64,000 nucleotides of DNA from Eremophila alpestris peregrina (taxonomy: Eukaryota > Chordata > Aves > Passeriformes > Alaudidae): contig WMCF01000059.1 of the NCBI GenBank assembly GCA_009792885.1, positions 2,570,558 to 2,634,557 of the forward strand, given 5' to 3'. Of this stretch, positions 1-10,004 are shown one piece after another. The notes below the pieces were generated by a model that was given only the letters and a program-made list of their open reading frames with translations, was not told the origin of the DNA and ran no database searches. Position 1 is the stretch's first letter. Each line of letters opens with the position of its first letter. Position numbers and translations under genes: made by a program.

Positions 1-70
1 TGTGTGTGTGCATGGACCTGCAATGGCTGCTCTGAGCCCTGTGTGTGTGCATGGACCTGCAATGGCTGCT
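1..70. repeat. 39-bp tandem repeat at left edge
   Basis: A unit starting TGTGTGTGTGCATGGACC is present at 1 and again at 40, so the period is 39 bases. A partial third copy of the GGCTGCTC part follows. Because 39 is divisible by three, the array reads as a 13-residue Cys/Trp repeat on the plus strand, but nothing else suggests coding. The array probably continues left of the window. Confidence 0.75.
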
Positions 71-3000
71 CCTGTGGCTGCTCTGAGCAGCTCCTGAAGG
101 AGACACTTCGAGAAGGGAGCAGCATTTCCCATTCCTGCCACACCTACACCCTTCCCTGGCTGTGGAAGATGCACAGGGCACCAGCACCAGCAAAGGCCAC
201 CCAGGAGGTGACACAGCCAGGAGGTGACACCAACCAAAGGACCAGCCAAGGTGATGCTGGAGGTCTGAGTGAGACATGCTGGTTCCACCTGCCTGCTCAG
301 AGCTCAGCAGCACCTTTTAAAATTCCTCCCCCAGTTTTCACAGCTGTGAGTCACCTCCGGGCACGAGGCCTCGGGAGGTTTCCATCACGCTGCTGCTCGC
401 CCAGGCTTGTGGGGCCTGAGCTGGGGACCCCCAGAGCCCTGTCCCCAGCCTGGGGGGGTGGCTGTGTCACCAACAGCCACAGGGGCTGTTCTTTGTGTGG
501 CAAAGTTGAAGCTCTGAGGGAAGGAAACCACCATGGGGAGCGCTGACGCAGAGCCGGGGCCAGGCTCCATCTGGCTGAGCCCAGCTCTGCACTCCCAGCC
601 TGGGGAGATGCCGGCTCCTCCAGCCCTCTGCCCCCTTCCTTTAGCCATGAGAAACAGATCCTGCTAAATCCCAGTGTGCATCAGAAATGGGAACAGGGCC
701 CAAAACCAGCCCCAGCCCCTTGAAGCAAGAGGGTCTTGTGGAGTAGCTGGAGTCCCACAGGACCAGGAACACCTTTATGGTGGTGCCAGCCTCTAAGACA
801 GCAGAAGTGGGAGTTCTGGGGGGGCAGGGGGGTTGTTTAAGGCATGGAGAAATGCCTGGTTACCTGTCCCAGCCCCAGGGCAGGTGAGCTGAGCACACAG
901 CATGATGGAGGTGCTGAACAAGCAGGGGGATGGGATGGGATGGGATGGGAACTGATGCCCCCCAGCCAAGCAGGGCCCCCCATGGCATCACCAGCCTCCC
1001 TCCACAGCACCCTGTGCTGCTCCCAGCCCTCAGAAAGGGGCCCCCAGCCACAGTCCCTCACAGGCAGCAAGAAAAAGCCTCCTTGGATCACCAACAGCGA
1101 GAAAAAACCCTTATTTCCCTCACTTTTCTCAAGGTGATGCCCGAGCCATCCCCGGAGCAGCAGGACTTACCCTCCCCACGGGCCAAGAGGGATGCTCAGT
1201 GCTGGGGCACAGGAGGGGCTCCCCAGGTCAGAGGGGACTCTGGTCCCACCCCGAGGGTGCCTGAGCTGCCCCGTGCCCCGCTCTCATCTCTCTTACTCAA
1301 GGCACTTTCCGTTCTGGTGACACTCAACTGCCGGTGCTCACACATTTCCTGTTTGCTGTGCTGCAAGTGGGGTGAGGGAAGGACCCAACCAGAAGGTGAC
1401 AGTGCCCCCAGAGTCCCCAGATCCCAAGGCAGCTCTGCAAAGGCACTGCCAGTGCCATTGGGAAGCGCAGCAAAGTCCCCATCCTGTCCTGGTTTGCAGT
1501 GGTCTGGGGCTGGGGGGTGTTTGGTGGGGGATGAAGAACAGCAGAAAAACAGCAAATGGTATTTCAAGACTTCAAATAACCCAAAACACAAGATCATCTC
1601 TAACCCCTGGATTATAACATCCTACCAAAGACAAAACAACCTGAAAATCCTCCCTGTGGAGGCCTTTTGGCCCCAGAATTGTAAGATGTCTCCCCTGTGC
1701 TGTTCTCTGATGGTTTTTTTAAGGCTCCTGCATGAGTTATAAACTTGGCTTTAAACCCAGCACCAAACCCACTGGCTGCCCATGGGCTGCAAGCACTCTG
1801 CTTTGTGAGGGGACAGGGGGAGCAGATGGAGCACAGGCATTCTTCTGCTCTTTAACTGCAGAATGTGAAGAGAATTCAGGCAGGAGGAAACACTGTTACC
1901 TCTAGAGCATAACTCCAACAAACATCCCCTGGCTGACAGCAGATCTGAGCCCAGGCTCCCAGGGGAGGAGCTGTGGGGTGGAAGCTGATACCCCAACTCT
2001 CTCTGCCCATCTAAACTGGTGAAATCCCTCACTGGGAACCAGTCACACCCTGCTCATTTGCTGTTTAACCTAACGAAGCTGCAGCCAACTCAGGTCCATC
2101 CACCTCATCAGGGCATTTATGGGCCAACTAAAAGCTCAGCTGGTTCTTCTCCACATTCTGGGCAAAGCTGGGGCAATTTGAAGCCTCCCCTGGGCCAGGC
2201 TGGGGGGCTCAGTGTGCCCCCTCACCCTGCAACCCTCTGCAATGTTTGTTGCTGCACAGAGAAGGCTGGATTTTGGCTTTGCTTTCCCCAAGGATTTGAG
2301 GAGAAATTTTTCCCTTTTGAAGGGAAAACCCTAAATATCCCTGGGAGAGCTTGATTTGTGTCCTCTGCCCAGCAAGACTCTGGCATCGTGCTTCCAGCAG
2401 CAGAGCCGTGCTGGCAGGGAGTGCTGGGATCAGCAGCAGTCACGGGAGGGCAGAGCCCCGGTGGGAGGGCAGAGCCCAGGAGGGAGGGGAAAGCCCAGGA
2501 GGGAGGGCAGAGCACCGGAGGGAGGGTATGATCCAACCCCGATGAGATGCTGGAAGGTGTCAGTGAAAGAGGATTGAACGTGGACAAGGGAAGGGAACCA
2601 CCTGAGCTTCCCCCTGTGGGGGTTTGACCCTCAGCATCCCTGCTCTGTGTTGAGGCCAGGCTGGGATGGGAGCAGCAAAACACAACCTGGGTTGAAAGTG
2701 GGAGGTTTCCATCCATTCCCCAGCTGCTGGGAGCCTGTCACTGTTTTGTGTCCCAAAGCTGGAGGGACACAGTCCTGGAGTGTCCCAGGGACTCACAGCT
2801 CAAGCCCTGGACCAGCTCCCTCTGGCACAGCAGAGCCAGACCCTGGCTCTCCCCAGAGCCACAAATATGGACAAGGAGGTTTCAATGATTGATTTCTCAT
2901 TCCCTTCATTGCTACTGCTCCTGGTGAATGGGAGGTGACAGCAGAGGGGAGCTCCTGGCAGCAGCCAGGGGGCTTTGGAAGCACTGACGTAAAGGGAAAG

Positions 3001-3770
3001 ATTACAGGGGCTAAATCTGTAGGGTTTGACTCAGCAGCAGCTCAGAGGCTGAGTGTGTGTCAAGGGCCTTGGGCTTGCACAGATGTCACCCCACACTCCA
3101 GGGACAGGCAGATGCTTTAGGGATCCTCAGCTGATCAATGACATGAAGTTGTTCATTGCCACCAATGTTCTTTGCATCTGGATCCTCTGCAAATCAGGTG
3201 ATTTCTCACATTAACCAGAACCTCAGTCTGCATCCAAGCCTTGCTCAGTCCTCCAAGGAAGCAGCCAGTGGCAGAGACACCCCTGACTGCCAGGGGCTCT
3301 CAGTCCCACCCAGGAAATGCCACTGCACGTTTCCACCAGCAGTGCCACCACATGCTCTTGTGTCCCCATCCCACAGTCTGGGTCACCCTCGTGGGCCTGG
3401 GCCCCCAGCACCCCTTTAAAAGGGTGAAGGGAGCAGCTTGCCCGTGGCTAATGGCACCACAGGACAGGGTGCTGAGGGTTAGGGGGTCACAGTGGGGAAG
3501 GGGGAATGATGGGGGCAACAGAGGAGCCACCGTCATACAGGGGTCCTCCAGGGACATCCCACACAGCTGGCACTGGCTTCTACTGGGGACATGGTGGCAG
3601 CACCAGACCACTGTCCCCAGGGAATGGGGACAACCACAGAGGTTTTGGCAAGGCTTTATCCCTCTTAGCCCTCACAAAGACAGACCCCAGCTCAGGGCTG
3701 CACCCCCAGCCCCTGGAACACCCTCCCCCACCCCAGGCAGACCCTGCTCCCAATCACCCAGCATTAACCC
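71..3770. other. Intergenic region downstream of CDKN1A
   Basis: I recognise no gene here. The stretch is moderately GC-rich with several overlapping open frames on both strands. None has recognisable domains or convincing splice structure. It holds a short GGGAT pentamer array at about 926-948 and the 19-bp minisatellite at 2444. In human the next gene beyond CDKN1A is RAB44, and no Rab-like sequence is visible here. Confidence 0.5.
2444..2526. repeat. 19-bp purine-rich minisatellite
   Basis: Four consecutive 19-base units of the form GGGAGGGCAGAGCCCAGGA start at 2444, 2463, 2482 and 2501, with a partial fifth at 2520. Units differ at one to three positions. Three-to-four-G runs recur in every unit, so the plus strand could form G-quadruplexes. 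Confidence 0.85.
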
Positions 3771-3790
3771 AGAATTCCTTTGCACAAGTG

Positions 3791-3796
3791 TTTATT
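3791..3796 (-). terminator. CDKN1A: CDKN1A polyadenylation signal candidate
   Basis: AATAAA on the minus strand (TTTATT on plus) lies about 1.16 kb after the CDKN1A stop and is the first canonical hexamer downstream of it. Cleavage would fall near 3770-3780. Confidence 0.6.
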
Positions 3797-3861
3797 CAGA
3801 GTTAACACTTACAGACAAACAGGTATTTCCTCTTTCCCCACATACACTTAATAGCATTATT

Positions 3862-3881
3862 TTAAATATAAATAAACATTT
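3862..3881 (-). promoter_or_regulatory. AU-rich element in CDKN1A 3'UTR
   Basis: On the minus strand this AT-only stretch reads TGTTTATTTATATTTAAA, with overlapping ATTTA-like cores, about 70 nt before the polyadenylation signal. Mammalian CDKN1A mRNA is stabilised by HuR and related proteins through 3'UTR AU-rich elements. A similar role here is inferred. Confidence 0.45.
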
Positions 3882-4954
3882 AGTGCTGGGAGCTTGGCAG
3901 CTTCACCGACAGCAAAGTGCATCGTGGTGCAAGGTGGGAGAACAACCCTGTCCCTTTCCTTCCTGGGACCATCTTGCACCAGTTTCCCAGGTCCAAATCC
4001 AGCAGAGCAGGAGATGAACCCCATGAAAGTGCTGAGACCTGACAGTGTCGAGTCCCTGGGGGACTCATCCTTCAGTGCTGGAACTGAGCAGCCTCTGCTC
4101 CAGGCCATCCCTTGGTCCCAGAGCAGAGCCAGGTGAGGGTCCTCTCCCCGCCAGCCCCAAAGGAAAGAAAAAAGTCCAGAAAAACAAGCTACAATTCCTT
4201 ATTTCAGTATCATCCCTGATGGTGAGCAGGACTTCTTCGTAGAGGAGCCCATCAGAGCCAGAGCAGGGGCTCCCCAGCCCGGTGTCAGTGTTGAGGGAAG
4301 CAGGGACGTGGGCACAAGCAGCACCACTCACAAGCCAACAACAAGGTGACAAAGTGGGATTGGGGCCAGCAGAGTGCAGGGGATCCCAAAGGCTCCCAGG
4401 GGCAGTGCTGGTGCTCCTGGCTGTTCCCAGTGAGTCACCCCAAGGAAGGGCTGTCCAGGGAACAGCTTCCTCTCCCCAGAGCCGTGGGGAGGAGCAGCCT
4501 CCACATCACCCTGCTCCCACACAGGGACAAGTGCTCGGGTCCATCCTGCTGGGACAGAGGGCCACCCCCGTGTGCCAGCAGCCAGGGCTCTACAATCCAC
4601 ACCAGTGACTCTTCCTAAAGATATCTGGTGCCACCAGGTGGCTGGGACACAAGTGTCCCCCAGGACGGGCCCCTGGGCAGGGGATGGACCACGGCTGGGC
4701 ACAAGGACGGTGTTTGAACTCACAGGGCAGAACACACTTTTCTGCAGGCAGGGCAGTGCCTCAGTCCCACCAGGCCCATCTCAGTCCTCCTCCAGCCCCG
4801 CCGTGGGGCTCCTCCTCCACATTGCACACAGTGAAGGTCCCTCAGGACCCCAGAGCTACTCATAAATAGGGAACTACAGACTCTACATTGCTTTGTACAG
4901 ATGAGCACGGGGCAGGGCAGGTTCAGCCCTGGCAGGGGCAGCTGCCCCAGCGAG

Positions 4955-6143
4955 TCACGGCCGGGGCCGGGCAGGAACAATCCTCCTCTTGGCACTGTAG
5001 AAGTCTGAAAGGAAGAAGGAAAAGGTTGGAAAGTGTTTCCAGCCCGCTGGGAGCAGCAGGGCAGGAAGAGGGAGGTGTCCCCAGGGAGGCACCCCAAAAT
5101 CAGCCCAGGTGGGTTGCACCCTAAAGCTCCCATCCAAAGCTGCTGGAGAGCAGAGCTGTAAGTCTGCATCATCTGTTTGTCTCATCTGCAGTTCCACTCC
5201 TGACCGTGGAGGACAGGAAGAAATTTTCCCCTGTGAGGGAGGTGAGACACTGGCACAGGTTGCCCAGGGAGGTTCTGGATGCCCCAGCCCTGGAAGTGTT
5301 CAGAGCCAGGTTGGATAAAGGCTTTGAGCAACCTGGTCTAGTGGGAGGTATCCCACTGCCCATGGGACCTTAAAGATGATCTTTAAGGTCCCTCCCAACT
5401 TCTTAATATTCTGTGAGTCTATGATTGGGTCAAGCCATTGGAAATGAAGGTGATGAATTTGGGGTCATCTTCAGCTATAAAAAACCACAGGTTTCAGCTA
5501 CAAAACCCAGTTCCAGTCCCCTGCACAAACCCCAGCAGCCAAAAGGCACCCAGCTGCTGGCCTCTTTCCCTTTGGAACATGGGCTCTGCTTCCCTAGGAG
5601 AGATCCACGGAGGGTGGGACCCCTCCCCATGCCCAAGAGCCACGCAGGGCTCTGGCAGCCAAGTCCCCCCAGCCTGTCCCTGCCATGACATCAATGCCAC
5701 CAAGCCCCCAGGGAGTGACACAACCCCCAGCACTCACCTTTGATCGTGGTCTGCCCACGTTTCAAGCTCTGCAGGGAACCAGCCTTGAAAGCCTTTGAGC
5801 TCTGCTGAGACTCCTCGGGGCAAATCCTGCCACCACGGTCCTTGGGGGGGACCCTGTGGGCCAAGGAGCTCCTGCTGTCACTGCTGATGACAGCCCTGAC
5901 CAGGCTGTGAACCTCCTGGGGCGGCTGCTCAGCCTCAAGGATCCTCTCCCACTTGAACGGCCCTTCCAGGGGAGTCTCTGTCTCAAAGTTGAAGTTCCAG
6001 CGCTGCTGAGCTTCTTCCAGCTGCTGTCTCATCTTGTCCTCAAAGTCATGCTGGAGCTGCTCATGGTCCACGGGGCCAAAGAGATTCCTGCAGGCCTTGC
6101 TGCTGCAGGGGGTCTGCCCAGCCCTGCTCTGGGACAGCGGCAT
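4955..6143 (-). CDS. CDKN1A: Cyclin-dependent kinase inhibitor 1A (p21/CIP1)
   Basis: The coding sequence joins 6143-5738 and 5004-4955 (456 nt, 151 aa). p21 binds cyclin-CDK complexes and PCNA in the nucleus and arrests the cell cycle downstream of p53. Visible motifs are the cyclin-binding RNLFGP (19-24), the CDK-binding core RWNFNFETETPLEG (48-61) and a C-terminal PCNA-interacting box QTTIKDFY (131-138) followed by the basic KRR (141-143). The start ATG lies 8 nt inside an exon whose acceptor is TTTCCCCCCAG. The donor is AAAG|GTGAGT and the second acceptor TTTCAG. The split of the last 16 codons into a separate exon inside the PIP box matches the mammalian gene. The middle region (68-127) diverges from human, and the protein is 13 residues shorter than the human 164. 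The second cyclin motif at the extreme C-terminus looks lost. A noncoding first exon lies near 8.4-8.55 kb. Confidence 0.96.
5209..5425 (+). mobile_element. CR1 retroposon fragment in CDKN1A intron 2
   Basis: The 3' end of a CR1 LINE in plus orientation. It shows the family phrases CAGGTTGCCCAGGGAGGTT, GTTGGATAAAGGCTTTGAGC and the tail ATTCTGTGAGTCTATGATT. It is antisense to CDKN1A. Confidence 0.9.
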
Positions 6144-6898
6144 CGTGGTGGCTGGGGGGAAACCAGAGTGAGTTACGGGGGCTGGGATGGAAGGGATGAA
6201 CACAGGGCAGTGCTGGCCACCAGGGCAGAGAACACAGCAGCCAAGGTGGGACAAGCTGGGCTGGGTCTGCCCTGAGGCAGCCCAGAGGGGACTGACACAT
6301 CTGGACTCTGGAGATTTTAGCAGAGGCTTGAGCGTGGCTGAGGTCAGGCACAGCCCAGAGTGACACAGGAGGGTGGGGAAGGTGCAGATGTCAACATTCC
6401 CCACTCCTCCTCCAGCAGGCAAAGCCCTGCCAGCTCACAGCATCCAGCACCTGCCACAGGCTCCACCCACATCACCCCTCGGGCTGCCAGCCTCAGAGCC
6501 ACAGCAGGATGATGCTGCCCTGGTCCCCAGACACTGCCCAACCTGCTCATTCCCACCTCCACGCAGGCAGGGGCAAGTTGGCACACGGGCAAGTGAAGCA
6601 ACAGGATGTTTTTCTGGCCAGTTTCTTCATCTCAAGAACCCAGACCCGGTGGTAAGGAAACCTTCAAGCAACTGCAAGAGCATGCCACAAGCTTGACCAC
6701 TTTGTTAGCCACCCTCCTTATCTGCTAGGAGCTGTTGGGTAACCAGAAACAAGACCTTGTTTGCTTTTTTTCAAATCGGTGCCAAAAGCCTCGACCTTCC
6801 CAGCAAGTGACAAAGCCTTTCCATCCCAGCAGTCCTTCCCCTGACACATGTGGGGATAATGGATCCCTCACAACACCCCTGCTTATGAGAAACCTCGA

Positions 6899-6952
6899 CA
6901 CAGAATCAGAATTGTTAAGGTTGGAAAACACCTCCAAGATCGTCAAGTCCAG
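6899..6952 (-). mobile_element. Short CR1 3'-end fragment, CDKN1A intron 1
   Basis: About 55 bases resemble the reverse complement of a CR1 3' terminus (ACAGAATCAGAATTGTTAAGG, then GGAAAACACCTCCAAGAT). It is old and diverged. Confidence 0.75.
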
Positions 6953-7237
6953 CTGATAAGAGTCAGCACAGCTCTGAGATTCGAGTTTTCAGAGCTAAGG
7001 CTTGTTGCTGGGACAACCACACTCATTAAATCAGCTTAAAAGAGGAAGATTCATAGCTCCCATTTCCCACCTAATCTGGGACTCCTAAAGCCAGGCCACA
7101 AGAGATCCTGCCCATCCCCAAACTTCCCCAAGAAGTGAGTTCTCAGCCTCCTGCAGGGAAGGTTTCTCCCCAAATCCAGCACCTGCAGCCCCTCTGGATT
7201 TCCTGTGCCACACTGTCATCCCCACATTCCACCCTTT

Positions 7238-7300
7238 GGAATGGTTGAACTCAGGGATCTTGGAGGTCTTTTCCAGCCTTAATGATTCAATTATCCTATT
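7238..7300 (+). mobile_element. Short CR1 3'-end fragment, CDKN1A intron 1
   Basis: GGAATGGTTGAACTCAGGGA then TCTTGGAGGTCTTTTCCAGC and an AATGATTCAATTATC tail match the terminal 60 bases of a CR1 element in plus orientation. Confidence 0.75.
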
Positions 7301-7496
7301 ACCAGGCATGGCACCAGCACGGTGTGCCAGTGGGCAGCTGGGGAGTGCCCAGCCCAGGGGCTGGGGGGTCACATTCAGTGCCTGGGGCCACTCCTGTGGG
7401 CACCCTGTGCTCACACTCAGCATCCCCGAGTAAAAATAGAAATCCAGCTTCCTATCTCCGGGCAGTGTGAGCACAGACAAGAGTGACCTCACTGCC

Positions 7497-7526
7497 AGGC
7501 AAGTCCCAGCATGTCCAGGCAAGCCC
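7497..7526 (-). promoter_or_regulatory. Triple p53 half-site in CDKN1A intron 1
   Basis: Three decamers abut without spacer: AGGCAAGTCC (7497-7506), CAGCATGTCC (7507-7516) and AGGCAAGCCC (7517-7526). Against RRRCWWGYYY the first and third are perfect and the second differs only at its first base, giving 29 of 30 positions. A weaker fourth (GGGCAGGTAG, 7 of 10) follows. The element is inside intron 1, roughly 1 kb downstream of the predicted promoter. CDKN1A is the classic p53 target, so a p53 response element is the simplest reading. Binding itself is not shown by sequence. Confidence 0.75.
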
Positions 7527-8425
7527 GGGCAGGTAGCGGGAGAGGGACACGTTCCGTCACCCTGACCAGACACCCCCCAGCCCTCCCCGCCGGCGTCACG
7601 AGCCGATGTCCCCATCCTCAGGTCACCGACGCGACTCAGGTGCCACCCTGGAGCCTCAAGATAACACCCGCGCCCTGACTCACGGCTGCAGATTGCCAAA
7701 GCCACCAAGGAGGGAGGGACCAGGGCCGGGTCATCGTCCCCTCCCATGGGGCTGGTGCCGCTTCCAGCGACCTCTGCCCAGCAAGAGCTTCGAGGCTCCG
7801 GCAGCCGGCAGGGAACCCCAAGATTTGGGCGAGGAAGTGGCAGGTGCACGGCCACATTAAAACCTCTTCCAGCCGTGCTGGGGGATGACAGCACCCCTGG
7901 GGGACACCAAGCGGGGCTCCACCGACACCTGCGACACCCAGGACCAGTCACACCAGTTTGGGGGAAGGCTGGGAGAGCAGGGGGCTGGGGGCACCCGCAT
8001 CCGGGAGCGGCTGAAGCCGCTGATCCCGCGCAGAGAACGCCCGGCTCATGACACCCATGGGCCCGGGGGGGCTGGCACGGGGGTGGCCGGTCCCCGCTCG
8101 GCCCCGCAGGATGCTCGGCGGTGGGACCGCGCCCGCACCGCACCCTGCACCCCGCACCGCACCCTGCACTCCGCACCCTGCACCGAACCCGCACCCGCAC
8201 CGCGCTCAGGACCCGCCCCGCCGCCACCGGGGGGCGAGCGCGACCCAGCCCGGGGCTGCGCATCCCCGGGGGGCTCAGGGGGCTCCGCACGGCCACCTCG
8301 GGCACCGCCACCCCCGGGTACTGTCACCCCGGCCACTGCCACCCCCGGGCACCGCGCACGGCCCCGCTCTCTCCCAGCGCTGGGGACGCGGCCCCGGGCG
8401 GAGCCGCCCCCGCTCCAGCGCTCAC

Positions 8426-8550
8426 CCCGCTCCAGGTACCGGCGATTCCCCGGGGACCCGGCGCTCGCCCTCCCTCCCTGCCCGGCCAGCGAAGGAGCGG
8501 AGCCGCCAGGCACGGCCGCCGCCCGCACTCACCGCCGTCTCCGCTCGTCT
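8426..8550 (-). other. CDKN1A: CDKN1A noncoding first exon (approximate)
   Basis: Downstream of the TATA box the minus strand offers three donors: GGCG|GTGAGT (exon end 8533), GCCG|GTACCT (8440) and GCGGG|GTGAGC (8426). The phrase GGCACCGAG just before the first resembles the end of human CDKN1A exon 1. That donor would leave an exon of only about 17 nt if transcription starts 25-30 bases from the TATA box, so a later donor or an upstream start is also possible. Confidence 0.5.
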
Positions 8551-8574
8551 CTCGGTGCCCGGCGCGTCCCCGCC

Positions 8575-8633
8575 TTTATAACGGAGGGCGGGGCGGGGCC
8601 GGGCGCCGGTCCCGGCTTCGCCCGGGATTTCCC
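8575..8633 (-). promoter_or_regulatory. CDKN1A core promoter: TATA, GC boxes, kappaB-like site
   Basis: On the minus strand a TATA box (TTATAAAGG) sits at 8581-8573. Two overlapping GC boxes (GGGCGGGGCGGGG on plus, about 8587-8599) and a perfect GGGATTTCCC (8624-8633) lie just upstream. Mammalian CDKN1A likewise has Sp1 sites clustered next to a TATA element. The GGGATTTCCC matches GGGRNWYYCC, but NF-kappaB use here is an inference. Confidence 0.7.
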
Positions 8634-9984
8634 TCCCGGCCCGGCCCCACGGCAGCCCCCCGGTCCTGCGTGTGCCCCCTCACCTCCCCCTCCCCTTCCT
8701 CTCCCATCCCGGCTCCCCGTTCCGGGAATGTGCCCGGTGCCAGGGGAGGCCCGGGCATGCCAGGACCGTGTGGGGAGCGGGACCCCTTCATCGGGAGGGC
8801 GGGTCCTGTGTCAGGGGGTACAGGGACCCCCCGGCCTTGGGGAGGGCAGGGACGCCCCTATAGCAGGAGATGGAGGGACCCCCATCAGGGGATAGGGAGA
8901 ACCCCCCATAGGTGCGTGACGGCATCAGGGACCAGAGGGAAACATCAGCCAGGAGGTGCAGGGCTCTCCTTCCTGGGAGGTGCAGGATCTCCCCCAGCAG
9001 GGAATACAGGCGCCCCCCTCATCAGGAAATGCAGAGACCCCCTTCCTAGAGGGGTCAGGGGACAGGGACGCCATGAGGGATGCAGGGACCTCCTTGTCAG
9101 AGGACACGAGGAGCCCCCGGCGATGGACACAGGGGTGCCACATTCCAGCCGGGAGATGCAGGAGGGGTTCAGCCGGCCCGAAGGGGGTCCCGTCCTGCCC
9201 AGGCTGTCCCACCCACCGGGCCACTGTAGGAAGGAGGTTACTGGATTAAGGAAGGGTGGCTCAGCTCCTCGAGATGCCAACCTGAGAACCACACGGTGAT
9301 GATTCTCCCCTGGCCCCCAGGCACTGCCCAACCCATCCCGGGCCGCCCCCGGCCTCTCCAACCGGATTGTCTCCCCCAGAACTGGCTCTGCTCCTCCAGC
9401 TGAACCCCAGCACCCGCTGTGGGTGGAAAAAAGTGTTCGGAGTAAGATCTGCTGCTCTGAGTCCTGCAGATGTCCAGGCAGGGATGAGGAGGAGGAACAA
9501 GTCTGTGCATGTCCTGCAGGAACCTGTGGCAAAGATTTGAGGGGATCTGTGGCTTAGCTGGAAAATGCATCCAAGCCCATAGGAGGAAAGGTGTGAGGGC
9601 AGGGCAGCCTCTGCTGGGGTTACTCTGCGGGGCTGGAGAGCACCTGCCCTGAGCCTGGAGGGTGGCTCCATCCCTGCCCTGCAGGGAGAAGGGAAGGGAA
9701 GCCCTCGGGGCCAGCCCAGAGGGGCACAGGGGCCGTGTCCTGCAGCCCCCTCCCGGCTCAGGCACACGGAGACAAACACAACCTGCTCCCGTGGGCACAA
9801 GGAGGTGACAGCACAATGCCAAGTGACAAAGGCCATGTTAAAGTGATCCCTTGGGAATGCCAGGTCTCCTCGAAAGCCCCTGGAGGCAGCAAGTGCTGCG
9901 GTGTTGAGAAGGACCCTGGGTGTGCAGACCACTCCTGCTTTTCCCAGCTGGACCAGCAGCTTCCCACTGGCCGGAGCAGCTGGA

Positions 9985-10004
9985 AAATATGTTTGGGCAT
10001 GTTT
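9985..10004. promoter_or_regulatory. p53-like response element upstream of CDKN1A
   Basis: The two abutting decamers AAATATGTTT and GGGCATGTTT match RRRCWWGYYY x2 at 19 of 20 positions. The one mismatch is T for the core C in the first half. The site lies about 1.4 kb upstream of the predicted TATA box. Human CDKN1A also has p53 sites at about -1.4 and -2.3 kb. Equivalence of position is suggestive only. Confidence 0.55.

Larger units (their letters stand above)
3775..4954 (-). other. CDKN1A: CDKN1A 3' untranslated region
   Basis: This is the sequence downstream of the CDKN1A stop codon (TGA at 4957-4955) to the first plausible AATAAA on the minus strand (3796-3791). A UTR of about 1.2 kb resembles the long 3'UTR of mammalian p21 mRNA. 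No open frame of interest lies in it. The exact cleavage site is inferred, not seen. Confidence 0.65.
7990..8900. promoter_or_regulatory. CpG island spanning the CDKN1A 5' end
   Basis: This is a long GC- and CpG-rich block covering the TATA box, the first exon and the start of intron 1 of CDKN1A. Within it, 8130-8205 is an imprecise C-rich repeat of CCGCACCCTGCA-like units. The long open frames on both strands here reflect base composition and are not called as genes. Confidence 0.7.

Noticed and set aside
930..1742. 270-aa open frame near the left edge
   Set aside because: No recognisable domain, no splice or promoter context, and competing minus-strand frames.
8753..8762. Isolated p53-like half-site GGGCATGCCA near the CDKN1A promoter
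   Set aside because: A single 9-of-10 half-site without a partner in GC-rich DNA is expected by chance.
7085..9299. Long open frames (408 aa minus, 336 and 392 aa plus) over the CDKN1A CpG island
   Set aside because: Overlapping frames on both strands in Pro/Arg/Gly-rich composition, with no domain. They cover the CDKN1A promoter and intron 1.
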